Source of the DNA: Macrosoma leucophasiata
Taxonomy: Eukaryota; Arthropoda; Insecta; Lepidoptera; Hedylidae
NCBI GenBank assembly: GCA_036365455.1
Contig: JAWQUS010000025.1
Span: forward strand, 25,642,001-25,706,000
Direction of reading: 5' to 3'
Length of the DNA stretch: 64,000 bases
The notes under the pieces were generated by a model, which was not told the origin of the DNA, did not search any database, and was given only the letters and a program-made list of their open reading frames with translations. A program made the position numbers and the translations under genes. This document shows, one piece after another, positions 43,488-53,386 of this stretch (within the stretch, counting starts at the first letter, position 1; each line of letters opens with the position of its first letter).

Positions 43488-43672
43488 TTTATTTTAAAGA
43501 AAAATGGAAAAAAAATATTCAAAACTTCCAAAAGAGTCTCAGTTGGAAGAGCGGCTGGACTAGATTCCCAGTGGCCGCGAGTTCGAGTCTCACCTGAATT
43601 CAAACTTTCCATTTTTCTTTAATATAAATATATTTCACAAGCATGTGTTAATGCGAAATAATATAAAACAAT
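43488..43672 (-). mobile_element. tRNA-like inverted-arm retroposon, deleted copy
   Basis: Framed by a 12-bp direct repeat (TAAAACTATGAG at 43476-43487 and 43673-43684). The minus-strand leader TTGTTTTATATTATTTCGC is present, followed by an arm in which the tRNA-like domain is damaged at its 5' half (43530-43600). Internal block absent. Confidence 0.75.
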
Positions 43673-43684
43673 TAAAACTATGAG

Positions 43685-44369
43685 ATTATTATGCACTAAC
43701 ACACTAAACAACTTTTGTATTGTTATTATTATCTTTACTGATCATCATAAATACATTGTCAGTAACGTGTTAAATTGACATTCTTAAAATATAATTATTT
43801 TTCTATTGAATTAATAATTATTTTAATACAGTTCTGGTCATTTATGTTAATTTTGAATTACATTTTTTTATCACTATGAAATTTACTTTTCAAGACCATA
43901 TTTGAAATACAGAAATGCCTTGGAGTTCCTCAAGGTGCATTTGTTGGACCAATTCTGAATAATTTATGAAGGAAGGTTCCGGATTAAGATCGTAAGTTTA
44001 ACAGGTGGAAATTTTACTTCATTGCGTTCTCGTCGTAAAATAAACTTTGAGTAGTAAAACTTACGTTTATTTAGCAGATAAAACGACGTTGTAGCTTTAA
44101 ATTTTTATTACCTGTTTTGATGGAACCCAGTTTACTTAATGTGGTTGAAAATATTTTAACATGTTTTGTTTTTAAGACTGTATTCCTAACAGGTGATGTT
44201 TATAATAAAAAATTATAAACATCATTTTGTATGTAACAAAAATGGCTTTTTAATATGGTTATAAAAATCGTAAGAGCAAATCGTTGTAAGTTAGCGAACA
44301 GATCTTCGATATAAAGTATTTTTATCAGTAAATGTAGATATCTTTTTAATTATTAGTCTTTTAAACTAT
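43685..44369. other. Non-coding stretch
   Basis: AT-rich; nothing recognised. Confidence 0.45.
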
Positions 44370-44555
44370 GTTTTTTTTGCATGTAATGGAAGTGGCAAAC
44401 AAGCATGCAGTTCACATTGATGTTAAGTGATGACTGCAGCCTTTACACACCCACACAAAGACTAATGTCAAAATGCAGATGCGTTACCACTCCTGAGGCC
44501 TAAGGTGTATATATTATATATCTTTGTGCCGCAAATGACAGGTCCGTCTATGATA
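44370..44555 (-). repeat. Family B A-tailed retroposon (partial)
   Basis: T-run followed by GCATGTAATGGAAGTGGCAA and about 170 bp of family B; distal third missing. Confidence 0.75.
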
Positions 44556-44684
44556 TGAAAGTGATAAACTAAGATTAAAGTGGTAAAGATCCATTTCATT
44601 GTCCCATTTTTGTATCGGCATTCGTGGATATAACTGAAATAATGCAAATTTCAATATTTTAGACAGATTGAGAAACATATTTTT

Positions 44685-45402
44685 ATTTTTAAAGTAAAAT
44701 GGAAAGAAAATTTTGACTTCAGGCGAGACTCGAACTCGCGACCTACTGGGAATCTAGTCCAGCCGCTCTTCCAATTAAACAATTATTAAGGGTAAAAGCG
44801 ACTTCTTTACGATATTCAATAAACTGAAAAGTCTATTATATCGGTTGCCTAACTAGCATAGTTGGTAATAGATGGCGCTGCTGCTACCATAAAGCAATGC
44901 AATAGATGTGAAGGAAAGATTTGACAAATCGGGCAGGGCTATAGTAGCTCAATTGGAAGAGCGGCTGGACTAGATTCCCAGTAGGTCGCGAGTTCGAGTC
45001 TCGCCTGAAGTCAAATTTTTCTTTCCATTTTTCTTTAAAAATAAAAATATATTTCACAAGCATGTGTTAATGCGAAATAATATAAAAACAATTATTAAGG
45101 GTAAAAGCGACTTCTTTACGATATTCAATAAACTGAAAAGTCTATTATATCGGTTGCCTAACTAGCATAGTTGGTAATAGATGGCACTGCTGCTACCATA
45201 AAGCAATGCAATAGATGTGAAGGAAAGATTTGACAAATCGGGCAGGGCTTCAGTAGCTCAATTGGAAGAGCGGCTGGACTAGATTCCCAGTAGGTCGCGA
45301 GTTCGAGTCTCGCCTGAAGTCAAATTTTTCTTTCCATTTTTCTTTAAAAATAAAAATATATTTCACAAGCATGTGTTAATGCGAAATAATATAAAAACAA
45401 AA
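44685..45402 (-). mobile_element. tRNA-like retroposon, head-to-tail dimer with TSD
   Basis: Framed by 18-bp direct repeats with one mismatch (44667-44684 and 45403-45420, ATTGAGAAACAYATTTTT). Inside, two ~314-bp units follow head to tail (AACAATTATTAAGGGTAAAA at 44778 and 45090), each with internal block and a full tRNA-like domain (44938-45012; 45249-45323). An antisense tRNA-like arm stands at the left end (44716-44777). The whole inserted as one unit. Confidence 0.82.
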
Positions 45403-45420
45403 ATTGAGAAACACATTTTT

Positions 45421-46503
45421 TTTAATTAGAATTTCTAATGAAGATCTTAGCAACCACGTAGATAGACAAATATTTACTTACGAAATATGATTAAATAATG
45501 ATAAAATAATAAAATATTATATCTCCCGACGAAAAAGGAGAATGATGTTTTATAAACTTCTTTCAGTTTATCAAATATTTTATATTGCAAAATTTACTTT
45601 AACTGTTTATTTATAAAGGGTTTTGAGCCTTTTTCTCTTAAAATCATATTTTATCGTTATAATATAATTAATACGCTGGCTCGAACCTTTTAAAGACCCT
45701 TTTATAGTTCACGCTTAAACCCCGATCGATCTAAGGGAATACTTGTGCTGACTCAAAAACTATTTAAAATTTCTTGATTTTAATATACCTATGTAATTCT
45801 TTTCTGTTCTTAGTGTACTTTTGTTTCATTTTTGTGCATTTTTCCATATTCATTTCGTTTAACCGATGTATAATTTGATGTATAGTTTCAGAAAGTTTAA
45901 TTCCAAAAGCCAAATATTTAGTTTGAATCCGTTATTTTTTCGGTAAACATTTATCACATTACAAATGCCTCTTCTTCTTTTACATAAAATTAAAAAATAA
46001 TTAAATTAGTCTCTCAAATATTTCAAAGTTTAGTCATTGAAGTTTAGACATTGATTTAGTTTAGACATGCAAACACGGTTAAAATTTAACTGATTCTGCG
46101 AATCCTAATAATATCTGCTTAATACAAAATCACCTGACTCCACATGAACTAAAATCCCAAGTCTTTCTTCATTAACTCCTATATCCACCACGTTTCGGAT
46201 CATCCCAAAAACGTCTGAGGCGAAAAAAAACTCATAAAGGCAACGCAGCTGGTTTTCCAAAAAAAAAGTCACGTCTCGACTCAGGGATATTACGGTGAAA
46301 ATCCTCGACTACGTTTTTCCACGTCTAGCCTTGCAGACGCCGTCTTTTGTCAGCTGTGTCACATGTAAGGCTTAACGGTGTGTACTTTTTGTGATTGGTG
46401 TAAGTGATAATCCATATGATGAAAAATCTTTACCGAGATTTATAAAACTGGAGAAAGTAAACATTTTGTTGAAGTGAGATAAGGATTTTAAGTATATTAA
46501 AAC
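45421..46503. other. Non-coding stretch
   Basis: AT-rich; nothing recognised. Confidence 0.45.
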
Positions 46504-46718
46504 TTTTTTTTTTATGTCATTAAGTTGACAGACAAGCGGACGGGTCACCTGTTGCAAAGTGGTCACCATCGCCTATGAACATTTGTAACACAACACCATT
46601 TGTAAGTTGCCAACGCGCTTCCAGCCCTGAAGGACTCTTTTGCACCATTTTTGAAGAACCCCATATTGTAGCACCGAAGGAACACCTCAGAGGGAAGTTC
46701 GTTCCACAATTTAAATGT
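46504..46718 (-). pseudogene. CR1/Jockey-like LINE 3' fragment
   Basis: On minus it encodes LNCGTNFPLRCSFGATIWGS, then a GLEARWQLTNGVVLQMFIGDGDHF-type end and a 3' UTR finishing in TGACATAAAA. Same family as 19040-19560 but only the last 70 codons. Confidence 0.75.
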
Positions 46719-46724
46719 TTTATC

Positions 46725-46860
46725 ATATCAGCTGATAGATGTCCACTGCTGGACCAAAGCCTCCTCATAAGAGGGATTTGCCATAATCGTCACGCTTGGC
46801 ATATGGATTGGCGAACGCAGTGGCGGTAGATTTATCGGAAGACGCTGCTGCCCATCTTGC
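46725..46860 (-). repeat. RTE-like LINE 3' tail fragment
   Basis: Contains TATCAGCTGATAGATGTCCA and CATAATCGTCACGCTTGGCA, partner to 49903-50030 on the other strand. Confidence 0.55.
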
Positions 46861-47057
46861 GTTATTGCACTTACCACCCCATTGGAATGGTTTGATCGCC
46901 GTTGTTCGGTTGACTGACTGCACGAGTGGAAGAATTCCCAGTAGAAGTAAATTCTTACGCTAGTGAGCGGTTGGGTCGTCACGTCCCTACGTCATCTTCA
47001 AAAATTTGGTTACAATAAACAAAGGAAAAAAGACAAGAACAGAAACATTATTCTACT

Positions 47058-47180
47058 ATAATGATTCGCTGGGGCAGAAAGGTTCTCAAGTGGAGACCAC
47101 GTATCGGCAAACGCAGCGTAGGACGTCCGTCTGCAAGATGGACCGACGACCTGATCAAGGCTGCAGGTACCCGCTGATGA
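47058..47180 (+). pseudogene. RTE/BovB-like C-terminal fragment
   Basis: Encodes IRWGRKVLKWRPRIGKRSVG then RPSARWTDDLIKAAG, the usual last residues of RTE/BovB-like RT proteins, followed by CTGATGATGAATGA. About 35 codons remain. Confidence 0.6.
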
Positions 47181-47299
47181 TGAATGATTCAAATACACCT
47201 AATTGAATATATTTCATACTTAAAAGTAATTTTAATATCGTGTTCAGTCCATGATGGAATTTGATTGAATATATAATAAGATTATCGTGTTATATTATT

Positions 47300-47490
47300 A
47301 CTAGCTGAGCCCGCGACTTGGTCCACTTGAAAATTTTTGATTGTTCGGTACGTACCCGGACAAAGCCGTGGGCGCAGCTAGTAATATATAAAAGTAAGCC
47401 TAAGTTAATCCTTATTACATAAGCTATCTGCCAGTGAAAGTCCCGTCAAAATCGGTCCAGCCGTTCCCGTGATTAGATGGAACAAACAGA
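47300..47490 (+). repeat. Short Helitron-like repeat remnant
   Basis: Contains ACTAGCTGAGCCCGCGACTT and GTCAAAATCGGTCCAGCCGT, typical words of short lepidopteran Helitrons or MITEs. No clean ends. Confidence 0.4.
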
Positions 47491-47609
47491 CACACAGAAA
47501 AAAAATGTAAAAAAATGTTGTTTATATTAAAGTTTATTTTATTTATATTGCGGTTATTTTTATATTACAATCAGACACTCCAATTTCATTTATTTGTATA
47601 CTAGTAGAT

Positions 47610-47800
47610 ACAATAACAGATGCAGATGCGTTGCTACCGCTGAGGCCTGAGTTTTTTTTTATTCATGAAAGAAATCACGAAGCTAAACATTACTATCTAA
47701 GCAGAACACGATAGATCTTAACACTTATATTTCCAGGCGATATATAAGGTAATTGGGTGGGGCCTATGCCTTCTGACTCCAATACAGTAACCAGTAAATA
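47610..47800 (-). repeat. Family B remnant, diverged
   Basis: Weak match (CAGATGCAGATGCGTTGCTA, AGCAGAACACGATAGATCTT). Confidence 0.4.
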
Positions 47801-48177
47801 CAAGTATATTTTCTTTTAAACTCATATTTTTCTTACAAATGAGAGTGGAACTTGCACCGTCTGCATTTTGGTAACCCCAGGCGTGAATCAAGCATTGTAA
47901 TATCCCCTAAATGTCTAGACGCGTAAAATGTCGAGCTTTCGTAATGGGACCGCCCAAAATATGAACGAGACAAAAAAACAAGAGTTTATGGTACAGTAGG
48001 GTTGTTTTGTTTGACAAAAAGAGTAAAGATAAACAGTTTTTCACGCGGCCATTAGTCGTTCTGGCTGGCAAGCATTGTTTACGTCATGAGAGAAAACAAA
48101 CGTAGTGTTTATGATTATAAGAGAATGCTGCAGCACATTATTTATTGGTACAGTTCATATACTGGTACTATGGTCTA

Positions 48178-48390
48178 CTTTCTATCGCCACGCCACACCG
48201 CGGACTCGCCAAAATTCCATACAAACGCTTAATTTGGTCTCTATTACACAGACATCAATCAGTGACGTGCACCTGTGTGCGTAGCACGTAGAGAATACCA
48301 ACCGTCGCCCATAAGAGGGGAGGTGGTTGAGTAAGGCGGTGAAAATGGGCGGGACGTCGAAGTGTCCATTCTATACGTAGTATTATTAGG
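48178..48390 (-). repeat. Repeat with inverted partner at 35675-35895
   Basis: Contains GCCAAAATTCCATACAAACG, CAGACATCAATCAGTGACGT and GTCCATTCTATACGTAGTAT, the reverse complement of the partner. Confidence 0.65.
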
Positions 48391-48572
48391 AGACGTGTAC
48401 AAAACCGTATACCTGGGTAAAACCGTAAAGTACTATAATTTCAGAAACCAATTTGAATTTCCTGCTCGCCTGCCATTCGTAGGTTGCGTCCAATAGGATC
48501 AACCCAGAAACAAAAACTTGTTAGTGCAGGCACACGAGTTATCAAGTTAGCAAAAAATTTATATTTTACAGT

Positions 48573-48851
48573 CCAGCCGCTCTTCCAATTAAGCTACTGA
48601 AGCACTAACTAACTAACTAGCATAGTTGGTAATAGATGGCGCTGCTGCTACCATAAAGCAATGCAATAGATGTGAAGGAAAGATTTGACAAATCGGGCAG
48701 GGCTTCCGTAGCTCAATTGGAAGAGCGGCTGGACTAGATTCCCAGTAGGTCGCGAGTTCGAGTCTCGCCTGAATTTAATTTTTTCTTTCCATTTTTCTTT
48801 AAAAATAAAATATATTTCACAAGCATGTGTTAATGCGAAATAATATATAAC
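48573..48851 (-). mobile_element. tRNA-like inverted-arm retroposon, copy at 48.6 kb
   Basis: Framed by a perfect 12-bp direct repeat (ATATTTTACAGT at 48561-48572 and 48852-48863). One arm is cut inside the tRNA-like domain at the left (GTCCAGCCGCTCTTCCAATT, partly within the duplication); the other carries the full domain (48707-48775) and leader. It lies inside the putative pogo-like remnant region. Confidence 0.8.
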
Positions 48852-49206
48852 ATATTTTACAGTGTTCTGATCTTATTTTTGCGTCTACAAAAGTGTTCAC
48901 CTCATGAGTTTAACGAGTTTTAGGTAAGGGTCACTTTGGATACGTATAACTGAGTTTAATAACTGCATTATCATAGTGTTATTACCGGTGATCCAAACTT
49001 GTGTGTGTAGTGAGATATCAATATGTGTGTGTTGTGCTTTTGGGCAAAACCGTATGGGGTAAAATCGGCCTTCACCATACAAAAATTACCTGATTTGTCG
49101 GTCTCAAAGGGCAAGGAAGACGTCTAAACTTAATTTAAATCAACTATTTAAACGGAATAAACAACTAGCAACCTAAAATAAACAGACGGACTAATAAAAA
49201 AAAAGA

Positions 49207-49336
49207 TTTGTTTGTATTGTCTTGAAGAATATGGTGTGACGCGCTTAAACGATGATTGATCGGTTGCAAAAGGTGGACTCATGAAAACTGTACTGATTGG
49301 GATTCAGAAGACATGGATAATTTTGAGTGTTTGTCC
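49207..49336 (+). pseudogene. PHD-like finger remnant, possibly pogo-type transposase
   Basis: One frame, broken by one stop, reads ICLYCLEEYGVTRLNDD and then IGCKRWTHENCTDWDSED followed by FECLS and a stop. The spacing C-x2-C ... C-x2-W-x-H-x2-C ... C resembles the zinc finger at the C-terminus of many insect pogo/Jerky-type transposases. GTACAAAACCGTATA (48397) and its near reverse complement (49373-49387) might be terminal repeats. Tentative. Confidence 0.4.
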
Positions 49337-49409
49337 TGAAACGTTTATATCGGTGACAAAATCGTACAGCAGTATGCGGTTTTGTACAGCCCCGGGGTAA
49401 AACGGATTT

Positions 49410-49900
49410 TTTCAACTTTTTTTAAGACTGATTATGGTTTGTTCCATTTGAATTTTAAAAGTTTATCATAGGTCCAATTTGTATAACATAATATTCTTAA
49501 TAAACAATAGAAAACTGATTACACTATCCTTTTTTGTTTCTAATCCAGACCAATTCTCCCTTAGCTATACGATTTTGACCCGGTCTCCCCTACATATTCT
49601 CTGGCCACGCGTTATAGTCGTAAAACACGTCCGGATTTGGTCGGCGGAGTCGGTCCGACGGACCAAAACCGGTCGTGTGTAGCGACACCGGACTTGGTCG
49701 TGTGTTACTACTATTACGGCAAGATGGTAATATGGCTCCGTAATTATTAACAGGTAAAACTTCTTTAATGGCGTCGGAACACTACCGCTCACTATCGGAA
49801 GAATAAACCTTCTACTGGAAGAAAATTCTTCCACTAGGGCAATCCGTCAACCGAACAATGGCGGTTAAGCTATTGTAATGGTGATAGTAAGTGAAATATT
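49410..49900. other. Non-coding stretch
   Basis: Frames of 67 and 89 aa on opposite strands without motifs. Nothing recognised. Confidence 0.4.
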
Positions 49901-49902
49901 GC

Positions 49903-50035
49903 AAAATGGCCAGAAGCGATCTACGCGTGCCAAGTGTGACGATTATGGCATATCCCCTTATGGGGAGGCTTTGGTTCAGCTGTGGACATCTTTCGGCTGA
50001 TATGATGATAATAATGATGATGATGATGTGTCTGC
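49903..50035 (+). repeat. RTE-like LINE 3' tail with (ATG)n
   Basis: Contains GTGTGACGATTATGGCATAT and GGTTCAGCTGTGGACATCTT, then GGCTGATATGATGATAATAA and an ATG-type array, the standard end of lepidopteran RTE elements. Confidence 0.65.
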
Positions 50036-50129
50036 ATCTAGAAGGTTACAATTATGTAACCAAATCATTACTCATGCTCATTTTTTTATCTTATTAATTT
50101 AATTTAAATTGTAATGTACTTAACTATTT

Positions 50130-50320
50130 TTATTTATATTTTTTTTATCTCAAATTACCGAACCGTTGTCTTGTTTTTATTTTAATAGAAATATGTATGG
50201 AAATATTTAAGGACCACTGCGATACAAGCCTAGCTTAGTGCAGGGTCCATTGTAAATATTTACGCTTATATAAGAACAATGTTTAATATAGAATAAATAA
50301 ATAAATAAATAAATAAAATG
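50130..50320 (+). repeat. LINE 3' UTR with (AAAT)n tail
   Basis: Contains TAGCTTAGTGCAGGGTCCAT and ends in AAATAAATAAATAAATAAAT. The same kind of tail as 20514-20539 but a different UTR. Confidence 0.5.
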
Positions 50321-50589
50321 TATACATGCCAATAATTTAACAACTTCTACAGTTTACTTGTCAATAATTGTAACTTGCTTTGTGGACCAAATAAAAAGAA
50401 AAAAAAAAGATGATTATTTTGATGATGATGATGATCATGATGATGATGAAAACGAGGGCCGGTGGGCTGCTAAACAATGTCATGAGTGGAAATATATTAT
50501 TATGTTTTTAATAGTACCTTATTAGCTGCAACGATCATAAAAATAACTGCCTAAAAAAGATTTTTATGTAATAACGTTTTTGTAGGTTT

Positions 50590-50775
50590 TCGCGAGCTTC
50601 ATACATTGTAAAAATTAAACTTGCGGATTTTCACTCCCAAACTTCTTCATACACCCGACGTTTCGGTCGCTTTCCAGCTACCGTGGTCACGGGCAGACTG
50701 GGTCAGTCTGCCCGTGACCACGGTAGCTGGAAAAATAGTAGCGAGAAAATCCGCAAGTTTAATTTCTACAAAGAA
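50590..50775. mobile_element. Palindromic MITE-like element
   Basis: Outer inverted arms AAATTAAACTTGCGGATTTTC (50611-50632 region) and GAAAATCCGCAAGTTTAATTT (50743-50764 region) surround a perfect 30-bp hairpin: 50671-50700 and 50704-50733 with a 3-base loop. The arm motif AGAAAATCCGCAAATTTAAT recurs singly at 52812-52831. No ORF. Confidence 0.7.
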
Positions 50776-51690
50776 TTTTATGTATACAAACTGATCACGG
50801 ACGACGTGGTACGAACTCGTAAAATGTTTTCTTAGTTACCTAACCTTGAATATTATATAACCTTGAATACAAACATACAAAGTACAGTGTCAAAGCGAAA
50901 TAGCACGTTCGTATAAATTATTCACGGTAAGGGTTAGGAAACGACATTCGTTTGAGACCCTTCAAAGGTTCCGGTTGAAGACGTGAAGATTTTTTAAAGG
51001 GAATCCAAAGAGGTAAACTGCATGCTTAAAGTAAATCACCCACGGACAAAGTCACTTCATCTCGCCCTGTAGACATGTCAAATAATGGAAGAGAAGAGAA
51101 GTAATGGTTTGAGATATTTTAGAACGTGTTCATAAAACTGATGTACTTTTCACCATTGTGATAAAAAAATCATTCTTTTGAATGACATTCCGGCTATTGC
51201 CAACCGAATGGAGCAAAGCGAAAGTAGCAACGCTCATAATCGCATATGTCTCATATGTCTCTCCGCAACGTCATCCGCGCACGGACCCGCATGTGTCACC
51301 CTCAGATGGGCTAACTTTTTTGCTTATGCTGGAGCGCCTTCTGCGCTCGCCGATTGCCTGGTGAAGTAGACTAGTGCCGTCTCAAGACAGGCCGCCTACA
51401 TAAGTCCGATCTAAAAAAAAACTTTTTAATCAAGCATTAACTTGATTTAACTAGCGGTCGAAATTTTCAGAGAATTTGTAAATTTAATTACAGTGTTCAC
51501 ATTTAAATTTATTTAAGGTGATTGAACTACTTTATCATGAAACGACGTAGAAATTTGGATACTATTAATATATAATAATAAAAATAGAAAGGGAAAAATT
51601 ATTTAATGAAACCCAACCACTGAGATGACTTGTTAAGTCGATGTACCGAATGAACTACTAAGCCTGAGTTGCACCACGATATTTGTTAAA
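50776..51690. other. Non-coding stretch
   Basis: Two overlapping 60-63 aa frames at 51178-51369 have no motif. Nothing recognised. Confidence 0.4.
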
Positions 51691-51858
51691 GTTTTTTTTT
51701 TTTAATGCAAGTGGCAAACAAGCATGCAGTTCACATTGATGTTAAGTGATGACTGCAGCCTATACACCCAAAAAAAGACCAATGTCAAAATGCAGATGCG
51801 TTACCACTCCTGAGGCGTAAGGTGTTATGCCTCTATGCCGGAAATTACAGGGCCTTAC
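51691..51858 (-). repeat. Family B A-tailed retroposon (partial)
   Basis: 12-base T run, then about 155 bp ending GAAATTACAGGGCCTTACA; a 5S-like SINE tail follows within 15 bp. Confidence 0.75.
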
Positions 51859-51870
51859 AAAAAATATTTA

Positions 51871-51996
51871 ATAATGGCAACCCATATATACGTCCCACTG
51901 CTGGGCACGAGTCTCTCCCCTTTGGGGGGAGGCCTGGAGCTTACTCCACCACGCTGCTCCAATGCGGATTGGTGGAGGTGGGTGGGTTAGTGGAAT
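51871..51996 (-). mobile_element. 5S-like SINE tail fragment
   Basis: Last ~120 bp of the 5S-like SINE (GGCAACCCATATATACGTCC to GTGGGTGGGTTAGTGG). Confidence 0.7.
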
Positions 51997-52879
51997 AAAA
52001 AATATTTACCATTACGAAAAACATTCTGAATGTATAGAAAACTACATGCAGCTACGGTTCATGACTAAACATATATTTTCAAGTCCCATTTTATTGGAGC
52101 CGAACCTAGTGACAATAATTTGGCTTAACTCTTGAAATACAGTAAGTGGTAGGTATTAATTGCTTACACTGTCCAAGCAATGGATCACTACCGAGCCGAA
52201 AAAGCCTTGTAGTGAAAACTATACATGGTGCTTAAATTTTTTAACCCTAACAAACTGTTGAGGATTTGGCATATAGTAACGTCAAACCGCATAAAATAAA
52301 ATTATCACATAAACTTACAATCAATGCTAAAGAGGCCATGTAAAGGTTTACCTAATGTCAGTTCTCATTCTATTACGTATTTGCATATCTTTGGAAGCAC
52401 ACATTCTGTATTCCAGACCTGGAATGAAAGGCACGGGGTTGGAATCTGAATTGATAACGTGGAGTTCATTGGTTGGAGCGAATTGGTATGAGCGAGTGCA
52501 TATTGAACAGTTTTGATACCTGACGGGACAAAGGACTGATGAATGATAGAAATTGGATATGAATCGTCTTAGTTTAGAACGTTCTAGCGTATTACCTTTG
52601 TGTCTGTATAAACGGTATTTGATGTGTTAACGTTTTAGTTCGAAACATTGGAGTGACGAATATTTTAAGTTTAATATTTTAAGTGTACGACGTGAAAAGT
52701 CAGGTTATAAGTTTGATATGTGCTGTGTATTTGTGTATTAGTCGCAGTCAATTTTTAATCTAAAGTCTACTGAACACTCACTACTAAGTTTGGGAGTGTT
52801 ATATACGCGAGAAAATCCGCAAATTTAATTTCTATAATGTATGAAGGTCGCGAAAACCTGCGCAATCGTTACTTACTTC
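51997..52879. other. Non-coding stretch
   Basis: Nothing recognised except the single MITE arm near 52805-52850. Confidence 0.45.
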
Positions 52880-53075
52880 AGCACTATCATTTTCTGGTTA
52901 GATAGTGATGAAACTATACACTATACAAAAAGACAAAACTTTAACAGAAGCCCAACTGCTTAGGCCTCAGTTATGGCAGCGCATGTGGCACTTTAACCTC
53001 TTGATTTTGTATAGGTACACAATATCTTATCTTTATGCTGCAGTTGCCACTTACTATCAATGTGAACTGCAGGCT
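52880..53075 (+). repeat. Family B remnant left of the BEL element
   Basis: Diverged plus-strand copy (GTTATGGCAGCGCATGTGGC, CACTTACTATCAATGTGAAC) running up to the BEL insertion at 53095; its A tail is not visible. Confidence 0.6.
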
Positions 53076-53094
53076 TGAGGATCAGAATTATAGA

Positions 53095-53345
53095 TGTAGG
53101 CGACTCGCGCTTTCCTTATGTGTTCCTCGGTGTTCCCTATACACACATAGCCCATTGATACTTGTAACAATGTATTTAGTTAACAGTAATATAAATAACC
53201 TACCGACATTCGGTACCTATTGTCTGTACTACGTAGTGTCTCTTTTTTTTATAAATAAATTTATGTCGGGTAGATTTTGCTTACGGTGGTAGTCAGACTC
53301 GATATTTCGCAACGACGACGTGTTTTTCTTTCGGTGTTCCCTATA
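53095..53345 (+). repeat. BEL/Pao 5' LTR
   Basis: Starts TGTAGGCGACTCGCG, ends GGTGTTCCCTATA. It includes ATAAATAAATTTATG, a possible polyadenylation region. GGTGTTCCCTATA occurs twice in the LTR, near its start and at its very end. Confidence 0.95.
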
Positions 53346-53386
53346 GTATTGTCTGGTCTTCGAGCCAAATCTGAATCGGCTTAAAT

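Noticed and set aside
44778..45402. Hammerhead-type retrozyme
   Set aside because: Tandem ~314-bp units suggested it, but no CTGATGA core with a GAAA partner was seen on either strand.
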